Shown in pieces: positions 51,689-59,036 of a DNA stretch of 64,000 nucleotides. Each line of letters starts with the position of its first letter. Positions within the stretch are counted from its first letter, which is position 1. A program made the translations under genes and the position numbers. The notes under the pieces were generated by a model. That model saw only the letters and a list, made by a program, of their open reading frames with translations. It had not been told where the DNA came from and ran no database searches. Source of the DNA: Tichowtungia aerotolerans (GTDB lineage: Bacteria > Verrucomicrobiota > Kiritimatiellia > Kiritimatiellales > Tichowtungiaceae); contig NZ_CP047593.1 in assembly GCF_009905215.1 (NCBI RefSeq), positions 2,980,900-3,044,899 on the forward strand, given 5' to 3'.

Positions 51689-51706
51689 CGCGGAGAGGTT
51701 TTTTTG
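51676..51706 (+). terminator. Rho-independent terminator (attenuator) before leuA
   Basis: AACCTCTCCGC-AGC-GCGGAGAGGTT: perfect 11-bp stem (51676-51686 / 51690-51700), 3-base loop, followed by TTTTTGTTTTG. It lies 46 bp before leuA's ATG. Confidence 0.93.
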
Positions 51707-51751
51707 TTTTGAGTGTAGGTTTTAAAAAAGAAAAACAGTAAGGAATGAGTT

Positions 51752-53434
51752 ATGAAAACACCGAAATACAAAGTGCCGGAATCGTTTGACATGCCTGACC
51801 GCCAGTGGCCGTCGCGCACTCTGACCGACAGCCCCGTCTGGTGTTCTGTTGATCTGCGTGACGGGAATCAGGCACTGCCTGATCCGATGACTCCCGATCA
51901 GAAGCGTGAGTATTTTAAGATGCTGTGCGACATCGGTTTTAAACATATTGAAGTCGGATTCCCGTCTGCCAGTCAGGATGATTTTGATTTCTTTCGTGGT
52001 CTGATCGAGGAGGATCGTGTTCCGGAAGACGTTTTTATCATGGGGCTGACGCAGTGCCGTTCCCATCTGATTGAACGGACTTTTGAGGCATTCAAAGGAG
52101 TTAAGCAGGGGATTGTCCATGCTTATATTGCGACATCTGACCTGCATATGAAGCAGGTATTCGGAATGGATCGGCAGGATACAATTGAAACGGCCGTGGC
52201 GGCCACCCGTCAGATCCGTGAATTGGCCGATGCTATGCCGGAAAGTGATATCCGTTACGAATTTTCTCCAGAAGAGTTCACGGATACCGATCCCGAATTC
52301 TGTCTGGAATTGTGTAAGGCGGTTTATGATGCCTGGGGCAAAGCAACCCCGGAGAAGCCGCTGATTCTGAATCTGCCGGCGACGGTGGAGCGTCGACCGC
52401 CAAATCATTATGCAGATATGATTGAGTGGTTTTGTTCGCGCTTCCCGAACCGGGACCGTGTTCAGATTTCTCTGCATTCTCATAATGATCAGGGAATGGC
52501 GGTTGCCGCCACCGAACTGGCACTGATGGCCGGCGCGGACCGTGTGGAAGGCACACTGTTCGGGCACGGAGAGCGGACTGGCAACGTGGATCTGGTTACC
52601 GTTGTCGGCAACCTGTTTTCGCGCGGTATCGAGACAGGACTGGATTTTTCTAATATGGAAAAGGTTGTGGAGTCGGTCGAGCGTTTGACCGGTATGCCGG
52701 TGTATTACCGCCAGCCGTATGCCGGAGAGTATGCTTTCACAGCGTTTTCAGGGTCACATCAGGATGCCATCAACAAAGGGATGCACCGTTTGGACAAAGC
52801 CTCCGAAATCTTTGGAATGCGCTGGAAAGTTCCATATCTGCATATCGACCCGGCCGATCTGGGGCGCAGTTTCGAACGGCTGATTCGTATTAACTCGCAG
52901 TCTGGAAAAGGCGGTATTGCATGGGTGCTGGAGCAGGAGTACGGGGTCCATATTCCCAAAGCCATGCAACCGGAATTGCGCGAAGAGGTGCAGCGGTACA
53001 GTGAAGAGGTTTCCCGGGAACTGAGCTCGGAAGAAGTGTACAAAATTTTCGAAGAGAAATTTTTACGGCCGGAAGGACCGTACGAACTGGCAGGCTATTG
53101 GCCGCGCCCGGATGATAACGATCCGACATTTATTCATGGAGAAGTGAAAATCCTGGTGAATGGAGAAGCCAAAACGTCGGTGGCCGATGGAAACGGCCCC
53201 ATTTCGGCATTTGTAAATGCTGTTCGGGAGCTGGCCGGCATTGAGTTCGGTGTGGATGACTATCATGAACAGGCGATCGGGAAGGGTGCTGATGCGCAGG
53301 CTCTGGCATATGTGCCGTTGAAGTTGAAAGATAACGGTGTGATTTTTGGTGTTGGATCGGATTCAAATATTGATCAGGCCGCCGTGCGTGCCATTATTGC
53401 CGGACTGAACCGTATTGAAGGACAACAAAAATGA
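51752..53434 (+). CDS. leuA: 2-isopropylmalate synthase (long, IPMS2 type)
   Basis: A 560-residue enzyme for the first committed step of leucine synthesis, condensing acetyl-CoA with 2-oxoisovalerate. Motifs: WCSVDLRDGNQALPDPM near residue 30 (metal and catalytic residues), VGFPSASQDDFDFFR near 69, SLHSHNDQGMAVAATELALM near 240 and GTLFGHGERTGNVDL. The C-terminal ~130 residues form the regulatory LeuA dimer domain. The N-terminal pattern (P-x-F-D-M-P-D-R-Q-W-P) marks the long fungal/actinobacterial-type IPMS2. It follows an attenuator that reads leucine supply and overlaps aroE by 4 bp. Confidence 0.96.
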   Translation: MKTPKYKVPESFDMPDRQWPSRTLTDSPVWCSVDLRDGNQALPDPMTPDQKREYFKMLCDIGFKHIEVGFPSASQDDFDFFRGLIEEDRVPEDVFIMGLTQCRSHLIERTFEAFKGVKQGIVHAYIATSDLHMKQVFGMDRQDTIETAVAATRQIRELADAMPESDIRYEFSPEEFTDTDPEFCLELCKAVYDAWGKATPEKPLILNLPATVERRPPNHYADMIEWFCSRFPNRDRVQISLHSHNDQGMAVAATELALMAGADRVEGTLFGHGERTGNVDLVTVVGNLFSRGIETGLDFSNMEKVVESVERLTGMPVYYRQPYAGEYAFTAFSGSHQDAINKGMHRLDKASEIFGMRWKVPYLHIDPADLGRSFERLIRINSQSGKGGIAWVLEQEYGVHIPKAMQPELREEVQRYSEEVSRELSSEEVYKIFEEKFLRPEGPYELAGYWPRPDDNDPTFIHGEVKILVNGEAKTSVADGNGPISAFVNAVRELAGIEFGVDDYHEQAIGKGADAQALAYVPLKLKDNGVIFGVGSDSNIDQAAVRAIIAGLNRIEGQQK

Positions 53435-54282
53435 ATAAACTTGCAGTTTTGGGCCACCCGATCGGCCACACACTTTCGCCGGTGATGCACAACGCTTCTA
53501 TTCAAGCGCTTGGTTTGGCGGACCAATATGAATATGACAAGCTCGATGTCGCACCGGATGCATTGCTGGAACGCCTTTCCCGGTTTCCTTCTGAAGGCTA
53601 TGCCGGGGTCAACCTCACAATTCCACTCAAAGAAGTCGCATTCCAAGGGTTGGAAAAGCTCGACGAAAGCGCTAGGACTCTTGGGGCCGTGAATACGGTT
53701 GAATTTACGGATGACGGTCCGGTCGGTCATAATACCGACGGGTACGGCGTGCTCAAAGCGCTTGAGGAGGCATTCGGAAAAACCGTTGAGAACGATTCCG
53801 TTTTTGTGCTTGGTTGCGGAGGGGCTGGGCGCGCCGTCGCTCTGATGGCCGCGCTGAATGGAGCAAAAACGGTCACGTTGGCTGATGTTGACGCGGAGCG
53901 TCTTGCTAATCTGGCAGCCGAAATTGCGGAAAAGGCTCCAACGGTTGACATTTCCCAATGTTTGGAAAAAGCGGAGCAAGTTGAGAAATGCCGTGCAGCC
54001 GATCTGGTGATTCAGGCTTCACCGGTCGGGATGAAAAAGGATGATCCGTCGTTGATGCCGCCCGAAGCGTTTCGCGAAGGGCAGCGTGTTTTTGATCTGA
54101 TCTATATGTATCCGGAAACGACTTTGCTCGGCGTTGCCAGAAAACAAGGGGCTCAGGTTGCAAACGGTTTGGGGATGCTGCTGCATCAGGGAGCCCGGGC
54201 GTTCAAAATCTGGACCGGTATCCAGCCCGATGTCGCGGCAATGCGTACGGCCCTGGAACTGGCGGTTTACGGAGATCGCTAG
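53431..54282 (+). CDS. aroE: Shikimate dehydrogenase
   Basis: A 283-residue NADP-dependent shikimate dehydrogenase. Motifs: VLGHPIGHTLSPVMHNAS (shikimate binding), GVNLTIPLKEVAF (catalytic Lys in the N-L-T-x-P-x-K motif), GAVNTVEF, HNTDGYG, and VLGCGGAGRAVALMAAL (cofactor binding). C-terminal NGLGMLLHQGARAFKIWTG fits. Two palindrome copies are inside: A-F-Q-G-L-E-K directly after the NLT-PLK helix and I-S-Q-C-L-E-K in the NADP domain. ATG overlaps leuA's stop (ATGA), so leucine attenuation probably also governs aroE. Confidence 0.95.
   Translation: MNKLAVLGHPIGHTLSPVMHNASIQALGLADQYEYDKLDVAPDALLERLSRFPSEGYAGVNLTIPLKEVAFQGLEKLDESARTLGAVNTVEFTDDGPVGHNTDGYGVLKALEEAFGKTVENDSVFVLGCGGAGRAVALMAALNGAKTVTLADVDAERLANLAAEIAEKAPTVDISQCLEKAEQVEKCRAADLVIQASPVGMKKDDPSLMPPEAFREGQRVFDLIYMYPETTLLGVARKQGAQVANGLGMLLHQGARAFKIWTGIQPDVAAMRTALELAVYGDR
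53640..53656 (+). repeat. Palindrome TTTCCAA-N3-TTGGAAA
   Basis: ATTCCAA-GGG-TTGGAAA, one mismatch, read F-Q-G-L-E-K in aroE. Confidence 0.85.
53952..53968 (+). repeat. Palindrome TTTCCAA-N3-TTGGAAA
   Basis: TTCCCAA-TGT-TTGGAAA, one mismatch, read S-Q-C-L-E-K in the NADP domain of aroE. Confidence 0.8.
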
Positions 54283-54351
54283 GCCGGCTCCGATATCACC
54301 TTCCTGAAAAAACCTGTTTATTCACATGAATTCATGGGCTAGTCTGCCAGC

Positions 54352-55158
54352 ATGATATTTATGGAAATATACTTTGCGTTTGTGACTCTGATTTTGGGGC
54401 TTTGCTTCGGCAGTTTTCTTAACGTTTGCATTTATCGGATTCCAGCGGAAATTTCGCTGTCTCATCCTCCGTCGACCTGCCCGAAATGCAAAACCCGGAT
54501 CAAGTGGTATGACAACATTCCGGTGTTCGGATGGCTGATGCTGGGCGGCAAATGCCGGGCCTGCAAACAGCCCATTTCCGCCGGCTATCCTGTGATCGAG
54601 CTGACCACCGGACTGTTTTTCCTCACGTTGTACCTGATCTACGGCTTCACCTGGATCACCCCGATTTACGCCCTGTGCGTTTTCGGCCTGCTGCTCGCCA
54701 CGTTTGTCGATATTGCCGAGATGTGGATTCCGGACCGGGTGAGTATCGGAGGAATGATCGTTTTCCCGATTTTCAGTGTGTTTGTTCCTGAGTTGCACGG
54801 AGCCGCCGATTGGGTTGGCGGGCTGTTTGCCTCAGCCATTGGAATGGCTGCCGGCTTCATCGGCTTCTGGCTGATCGGCGTAATCGGAAAGGCTATTTTC
54901 AAAAAGGATGCAATGGGCTTTGGCGACGTAAAACTGATGGGGGGGCTCGGTGCGCTGCTCGGTTGGCAGGCTGTGATCTATATCCTCTTTTTCTCTGCGC
55001 TGGCTGGTTCCGTCATCGGAGTGGCATTGATCGCAATGAACAAAAAAGAACTGTCCAGTCAGATCCCGTACGGGCCGTATTTGGCGCTGGCCGCTTTTTC
55101 CTGGATGCTCGGCGGATATCATCTGTGGGATGCCTATCTGGCGATGATGAAATTTTAA
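54352..55158 (+). CDS. Prepilin peptidase (type IV leader peptidase, PilD-like)
   Basis: A 268-residue membrane aspartyl protease that cleaves and often N-methylates type IV prepilins and type II secretion pseudopilins. GSFLNVCIYRIP at the N-terminus and two zinc-type C-x2-C pairs (STCPKCKTR; GKCRACKQP) form the cytoplasmic domain. The catalytic aspartates are in FVDIAEMWIPDRV and GFGDVKLMGGLGALLG. About eight membrane segments. The ATG at 54352 is followed by a second at 54361. No pilin gene is next to it. Confidence 0.93.
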   Translation: MIFMEIYFAFVTLILGLCFGSFLNVCIYRIPAEISLSHPPSTCPKCKTRIKWYDNIPVFGWLMLGGKCRACKQPISAGYPVIELTTGLFFLTLYLIYGFTWITPIYALCVFGLLLATFVDIAEMWIPDRVSIGGMIVFPIFSVFVPELHGAADWVGGLFASAIGMAAGFIGFWLIGVIGKAIFKKDAMGFGDVKLMGGLGALLGWQAVIYILFFSALAGSVIGVALIAMNKKELSSQIPYGPYLALAAFSWMLGGYHLWDAYLAMMKF

Positions 55159-55205
55159 AACCATTGGATATCAGCAGTTACTGGAAAGTTTAAGAGACAC
55201 AAGAT

Positions 55206-55547
55206 ATGAATTTGAAGAACGTTGTTGAAGCGCTGGATGCGTCTGAGTTGCATGCATCTGATGGATGGGAGACGCTGGAAGTGGATGATGTTTTTGCCTC
55301 TGACCTGATTAGCGACATTCTGGTCAGTGAAGGTGAAGATCAACTGTTGCTGACTTCACTGACATCTCCTCAGGTGGTTCGGACGGCAGCTTTGGTCGGT
55401 GCTGTGGCAATCATCCTGGTGCATCGGCGTCAGACTCCGCCTGCTCTGGAGGCGGCAGCACGTCAGCAGGGCCTGCCTCTTTTCCGCAGCGCACTGACAA
55501 AGTTCGAAGCCTGTCTGCGCATCGGAAAACTGATGGAGACGTCATGA
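55206..55547 (+). CDS. DRTGG-domain protein (1)
   Basis: A 113-residue protein of the DRTGG type, small alpha/beta domains that also occur in phosphate acetyltransferases. L-D-A-S-E-L-H-A, SDLISDILVSEGEDQLLLT and AAIVLVHRRQ-like segments (here AVAIILVHRRQ) match the paralogue at 56467 in order, and the two share SDL-SD followed by ...Q-L-L-L-T / Q-V-L-I-T. It overlaps the next gene by 4 bp. In clusters known from fermentative bacteria, DRTGG, anti-sigma-type ATPase and PHP genes accompany [FeFe]-hydrogenase or NADH-dependent subunits, suggesting a redox-regulatory role here (inference). Confidence 0.75.
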   Translation: MNLKNVVEALDASELHASDGWETLEVDDVFASDLISDILVSEGEDQLLLTSLTSPQVVRTAALVGAVAIILVHRRQTPPALEAAARQQGLPLFRSALTKFEACLRIGKLMETS

Positions 55548-56470
55548 GCGACGTACCGCTGCCGCTGGATCAATCCGCACTGCGAATTCAGGAGCTGGCC
55601 TACGGCTTAAAAGTGCGGGATGTGATGACTCGAAAAATTTTTGCCGTCACGCGTACGTGCACGATGCGTGATGTGCAGACTATCATGAAAAACAACGGAA
55701 TCAGCGGTGTTCCGGTGGTCGACGATGCCCATGTGGTTGGCATCATCAGCATGAATGACATCATGAATGCGTTTGTTAATGGACATATGGATGACGGGGT
55801 TGCCCGGCATATGGTCACGGATGTACAGACTTTGAGTGATGAGGTTCCTCTGACTTTTGCGATGTCGGCTTTCAGCAAATATTCCTTTCGCCGTTTTCCG
55901 GTCGTCAATCAGAAAAATGAGCTGGTCGGCATCATCACTCCGCGCAATATCAACCTGGCATTGATTCGGGAGCTGTCGCGCCAACTGGATGAGCTCGAGG
56001 ACAACAGCGGACATCCTGAGCAGGGTGGATCAAAGCCGGTTTTCCATCAGATCTACCGTCTGACCCGTTATGACTTTGAACACGCAGGCCGAGCATCCGC
56101 TGAATTGAAAAAGCAGCTCAAAGCGCGGGGGATTCCTCCGAAGGTGATCCGTCGAGCTGCAATTGCCAGTTATGAGCTCGAGATCAATGTTGTGGCGCAT
56201 TCCCATGGCGGTACCTTTGCGGTTCTGGTTGACGACGAACGCGTGCGCATTACTGCCAATGACTTTGGGCCGGGCATTCCCGATGTAGATGCTGCGATGA
56301 CCGAGGGGTTTTCCACAGCCAATGACTGGATTCGCTCTCAGGGCTTTGGTGCCGGAATGGGACTGCCCAATGCTAAACGGGTCTCTGATGAATTTGAAAT
56401 TCAGTCGGGGATCGAAATGGGAACAATGGTCAAAGCGATTGTTTATCTAAAACAAGGAGAACAACGATGA
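55544..56470 (+). CDS. CBS-pair protein with RsbW-like ATPase domain
   Basis: A 308-residue fusion. Residues ~20-145 hold two CBS motifs (VRDVMTRKIFAVTRTCTMRD... GVPVVDDAHVVGIISMND; and TLSDEVPLTFAMSAF...VVNQKNELVGIITPRNI), which bind adenine nucleotides. Residues ~170-308 form a GHKL-type (RsbW-like) ATPase: SYELEINVVAHSHGG (N-box Glu/Asn), ITANDFGPGIPDVDAAMTEG and SQGFGAGMGLPNAKRV (G-boxes). The lack of a histidine-kinase dimerisation helix points to an anti-sigma-type or direct switch protein. It lies between two DRTGG genes with ATGA overlaps on both sides. Confidence 0.85.
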   Translation: MSDVPLPLDQSALRIQELAYGLKVRDVMTRKIFAVTRTCTMRDVQTIMKNNGISGVPVVDDAHVVGIISMNDIMNAFVNGHMDDGVARHMVTDVQTLSDEVPLTFAMSAFSKYSFRRFPVVNQKNELVGIITPRNINLALIRELSRQLDELEDNSGHPEQGGSKPVFHQIYRLTRYDFEHAGRASAELKKQLKARGIPPKVIRRAAIASYELEINVVAHSHGGTFAVLVDDERVRITANDFGPGIPDVDAAMTEGFSTANDWIRSQGFGAGMGLPNAKRVSDEFEIQSGIEMGTMVKAIVYLKQGEQR

Positions 56471-56796
56471 AAATCAGTGAGCTGGAGTCTCTCGGATTCA
56501 CCTGTCTGCAGGATCAGTTTGAAGATATCGATTTGGTGGGCGGCTACACCTCTGATCTTCTGAGCGATGTGATGGCAAACCTTAAAGAAGGTCAGGTTTT
56601 AATTACCATTCAGGCTCACAAAAACACCATTGCTGTTGCATCGCTTTCAGGCGCGTCTGCGGTTGTGTTCTGTCATGGACGTCCGGCGGCAGATGATGTG
56701 CTGGATGCCGCCGCCGCCGAAGGCATTGCCGTTTTCAACACTCCCGACAATCAGTTTGACGCAACGGTTAAGGTGTCACGTGCGCTGCGTGCATAA
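56467..56796 (+). CDS. DRTGG-domain protein (2)
   Basis: A 109-residue paralogue of the protein at 55206: I-S-E-L-E-S, VGGYTSDLLSDVMANLKEGQ, LITIQAHKNTIAVASLSGAS, AVVFCHGRPAADDVLDAAAA. Same fold order and length; the pair may form a hetero-oligomer with the CBS-ATPase protein. No cofactor motif is visible. Followed by a 111-bp gap with no hairpin terminator before the PHP gene. Confidence 0.75.
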   Translation: MKISELESLGFTCLQDQFEDIDLVGGYTSDLLSDVMANLKEGQVLITIQAHKNTIAVASLSGASAVVFCHGRPAADDVLDAAAAEGIAVFNTPDNQFDATVKVSRALRA

Positions 56797-56907
56797 AATC
56801 TGAATGATGAAATCCCCAGGAACCCAGAGGAATCTGAATGGCGAATTCCGGAACGGTTGGTTCGGGGTTTGGGCATTTCGTCTTTTCATCAATTCGGGAG
56901 ATTGGTC

Positions 56908-57606
56908 GTGAATGCCCGGATTGATTTCCATATTCATTCCTGTCTGTCACCATGCGCTGCCCTGGAAATGTCGCCGCGGGCGATTATCGCCGGGGCGAAA
57001 GAAAAAGGGCTGGACTGTATCGCCTTGGCCGATCATGGATGCGTGGAAAACCTGCCGGCGTTTCATGACGCCTGCGCCGAAGCAGGATTGCCGTGTTTGT
57101 ACGGTCTGGAAGCGACCTCTTCTGAGGAAGTTCACACCCTCTGTCTGTTCGATCAGCTCGACCCGGCACTTAAGTTTGGTCGGATGATTTATGATTCTAT
57201 TATGGATTATCCCAACGACCCGGAACGGTTCGGCATGCAGCCGATTGTGACCGTAGACGACGATGTGCTGAACTTCGCTGACAAACTGCTTTTTGCCGCC
57301 ACAGACATTTCATTTTTCGATTTAGTGCCCATGGCGCTCGATGCCGGAGCACTCTGTATTCCGTCACACATCGACCGCGAATATCTGGGCGCCATCGCTC
57401 AGATCGGCTTTCTGCCGGATCTGCCGTATGATGCCGTCGAAGTGGTTTCTCCAAATCCGCCGGCCGGCGCAGAAAAATGGCCGATTGTCCACTTTTCTGA
57501 TGCACATCATCCGGACCAGATCGGCCGACGTTTTACCGAAGTGGAAACCGAAGCCTTCACCGTTCCCGCATTACGCGCGGCTTTTCATAAACTGCTTCCG
57601 GCATAA
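56908..57606 (+). CDS. PHP-domain phosphoesterase
   Basis: A 232-residue PHP protein. GTG 56908 with GGGAG 7 bases upstream gives V-N-A-R-I-D-F-H-I-H-S, so the metal-binding H-x-H starts at once, as is usual; a GTG at 56857 would add 17 residues. Further metal ligands: CIALADHGCVEN (D-H), GLEATSSEEVHTLCLF (E, H), and SHIDREYLGAI and HFSDAHHPDQIG (H, D-x-H). PHP proteins are phosphoesterases of varied substrate. Its place after the DRTGG/CBS-ATPase genes repeats a known module in which PHP, DRTGG and GHKL ATPase accompany hydrogenases, which are absent from this window. Confidence 0.85.
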   Translation: MNARIDFHIHSCLSPCAALEMSPRAIIAGAKEKGLDCIALADHGCVENLPAFHDACAEAGLPCLYGLEATSSEEVHTLCLFDQLDPALKFGRMIYDSIMDYPNDPERFGMQPIVTVDDDVLNFADKLLFAATDISFFDLVPMALDAGALCIPSHIDREYLGAIAQIGFLPDLPYDAVEVVSPNPPAGAEKWPIVHFSDAHHPDQIGRRFTEVETEAFTVPALRAAFHKLLPA

Positions 57607-57696
57607 GCCGGGTTCCGGCAGGCATTGAATGATTCCTTGTGCTTTCCTCGATCCGGACTAAAATATCTCGCAAGAGATAAAAAGGGGAGGTCGTGT

Positions 57697-58197
57697 ATGA
57701 AAAAAATACTGGTTGCGGTTGATTTTTCCAAAGGGAGCGATCGAGTGGTGCAGCAGGCGATCGAGCTGGGTAAAGAACTGGATGGACAGCTCTATATGGT
57801 CCACGTGACATCCGACACATTAAAGGACGCATATGCATCAACACAGTTTTATGATGTTGCCTCTGAATTTGCCGCCGCTCCGGCCGGAGATATCGAGCTG
57901 GCCCGAAATCTGTGCGCCAAAGAGTATAAACGGGAACATAACGCCTTGTTGAAAATTTCTTCCCGGATGAAGGAGGAGGGAATAAGAGCGCAAGCGATGC
58001 TCCTGAAGGGAGATGCGGCAGGGTTGATTCTGGAAAAAGCCAACGAATTGAGAATCGATTTGATTGTGATGGGCTCACACGGCCACGGACTGCTCCGAAA
58101 GGTGCTGGTCGGCAGCGTCGCCGAGGGAGTGCTGCGGAAAGCCCCCTGCGGCGTGCTGATTGTCCCGGCGACAGCGAACCTGACGCCGATCCTGTGA
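57697..58197 (+). CDS. Universal stress protein A-like
   Basis: A 166-residue UspA-family protein: KKILVAVDFSKGSDRVVQQA at the N-terminus, and the ATP-binding VMGSHGHGLLRKVLVGSVAE (G-x2-G-x9-G-S pattern) near residue 130, followed by APCGVLIVP. The loop between is longer than usual (about 25 extra residues after MVHVTSD). GGGGAGG lies 7 bases before the ATG. It is separated by 90 bp from the PHP gene and converges on the metallo-hydrolase. Confidence 0.9.
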   Translation: MKKILVAVDFSKGSDRVVQQAIELGKELDGQLYMVHVTSDTLKDAYASTQFYDVASEFAAAPAGDIELARNLCAKEYKREHNALLKISSRMKEEGIRAQAMLLKGDAAGLILEKANELRIDLIVMGSHGHGLLRKVLVGSVAEGVLRKAPCGVLIVPATANLTPIL

Positions 58198-58215
58198 GCC
58201 ATGGTTTTTCCGCGG

Positions 58216-58866
58216 TTACCGATTGAACTTCTGTAAAAAGAAATTAGTCGCCAGTTCCTTGGCAATCGTGGAGGTCAGTCCGTGACCCGCGACAATTTGA
58301 GTTTCCGGAGGAAGAGTCTCTGTCAGTTTTTTCAGGGACTCAGTCAACGTACGCGCGTCTCCGCCGGGAAGGTCGGTGCGCCCGCATGATCCTTTAAAAA
58401 GCGTGTCTCCGGTAAAGCAAACACCCGCGTCCTGAAACCAGTAGCAGACACCGCCGGGCGTGTGGCCGGGAGTTTCCAAACATTGGAAACTTAGGTCTGC
58501 AATGTTCCAAACCCTGGAATATTCGAGATCATTTTTTCCAAAGATTGGAAACTCTGCATCGGGGCGGAGCGGCACAGGGTAGTACGGCAGAATCTGGTTG
58601 CTGGGGCCAAAGGCCCATTCCTGATCGGCTGGATGCAGGTAGACTGGCGCAGGGTGATTTTTATGCAGTTCGGCGAGGGCGCTGATGTGGTCGGCGTGGC
58701 CGTGCGTGAGCAGATATGCGGCGGTTTGTAAGTTGTTTGTTTTGAGAAAGTTTTCTATTTCTTTTGCGTCTTTCCCCGGGTCGAGGATCAGGGCTTTGCG
58801 TGCTTTTCCCCATACAACAGCACAATTGACTTCGTATGAGCCTACAGTGATTAATTCGAGATTCAT
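58216..58866 (-). CDS. Metallo-beta-lactamase-fold hydrolase (glyoxalase II-like)
   Basis: A 216-residue MBL hydrolase. Zinc ligands: THGHADHI near residue 54 (H-x-H-x-D-H), GHTPGG near 136, TGDTLF near 153 and the final GHG near 196. Shorter than true glyoxalase II, so substrate uncertain. Between the usual strand 'A-E-F' and the ligand T-P-G-H-T-P-G-G the gene holds three palindrome copies within 79 bp, read F-P-I-F-G-K, S-R-V-W-N and F-Q-C-L-E-T, one in each codon phase. Start overlaps the stop of the 24-residue peptide encoded just ahead of it. Confidence 0.92.
   Translation of the reverse strand: MNLELITVGSYEVNCAVVWGKARKALILDPGKDAKEIENFLKTNNLQTAAYLLTHGHADHISALAELHKNHPAPVYLHPADQEWAFGPSNQILPYYPVPLRPDAEFPIFGKNDLEYSRVWNIADLSFQCLETPGHTPGGVCYWFQDAGVCFTGDTLFKGSCGRTDLPGGDARTLTESLKKLTETLPPETQIVAGHGLTSTIAKELATNFFLQKFNR
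58473..58551. repeat. Palindrome TTTCCAA-N3-TTGGAAA, three copies in 79 bp
   Basis: 58473-58489 (perfect, spacer ACA), 58504-58520 (GTTCCAA-ACC-CTGGAAT, degenerate) and 58535-58551 (perfect, spacer AGA). Centre-to-centre 31 bp each, about three helical turns. All within the minus-strand metallo-hydrolase gene. Confidence 0.88.
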
Positions 58867-58937
58867 GGCCGCAGAGAATAGGCAAGATAGGCGGTAGCGA
58901 AAAGGCCGAATGATAAAAATGTCAGCCAGGCACTCAT
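58863..58937 (-). CDS. 24-residue single-span membrane peptide
   Basis: ORF M-S-A-W-L-T-F-L-S-F-G-L-F-A-T-A-Y-L-A-Y-S-L-R-P. One hydrophobic helix ending S-L-R-P, similar in style to KdpF (ends ...Y-A-L-L-R-P) or CcoQ/CydX-like subunits. The stop TGA overlaps the ATG of the metallo-hydrolase (ATGA), and GGAA precedes the start by ~9 bases. The coupling makes it likely to be translated. No kdpA/kdpB gene is in the window, so identity as KdpF is only a guess. Confidence 0.55.
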   Translation of the reverse strand: MSAWLTFLSFGLFATAYLAYSLRP

Positions 58938-59036
58938 AAATTTAACAGTTCCGTGTTTGACATAGACGTCCGATTTCTTCAGGTTATGCGGAATTTTAAC
59001 CGGATTTCATAGAAACCCTTAACCAGGAGGACGCAA

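Noticed and set aside
58890-58899. GGCGGTAGCG, identical to the core of the E. coli ops element bound by RfaH
   Set aside because: It lies inside the minus-strand membrane-peptide ORF, about 54 kb from the NusG paralogue gene and outside the polysaccharide locus; a 10-base match can be chance.
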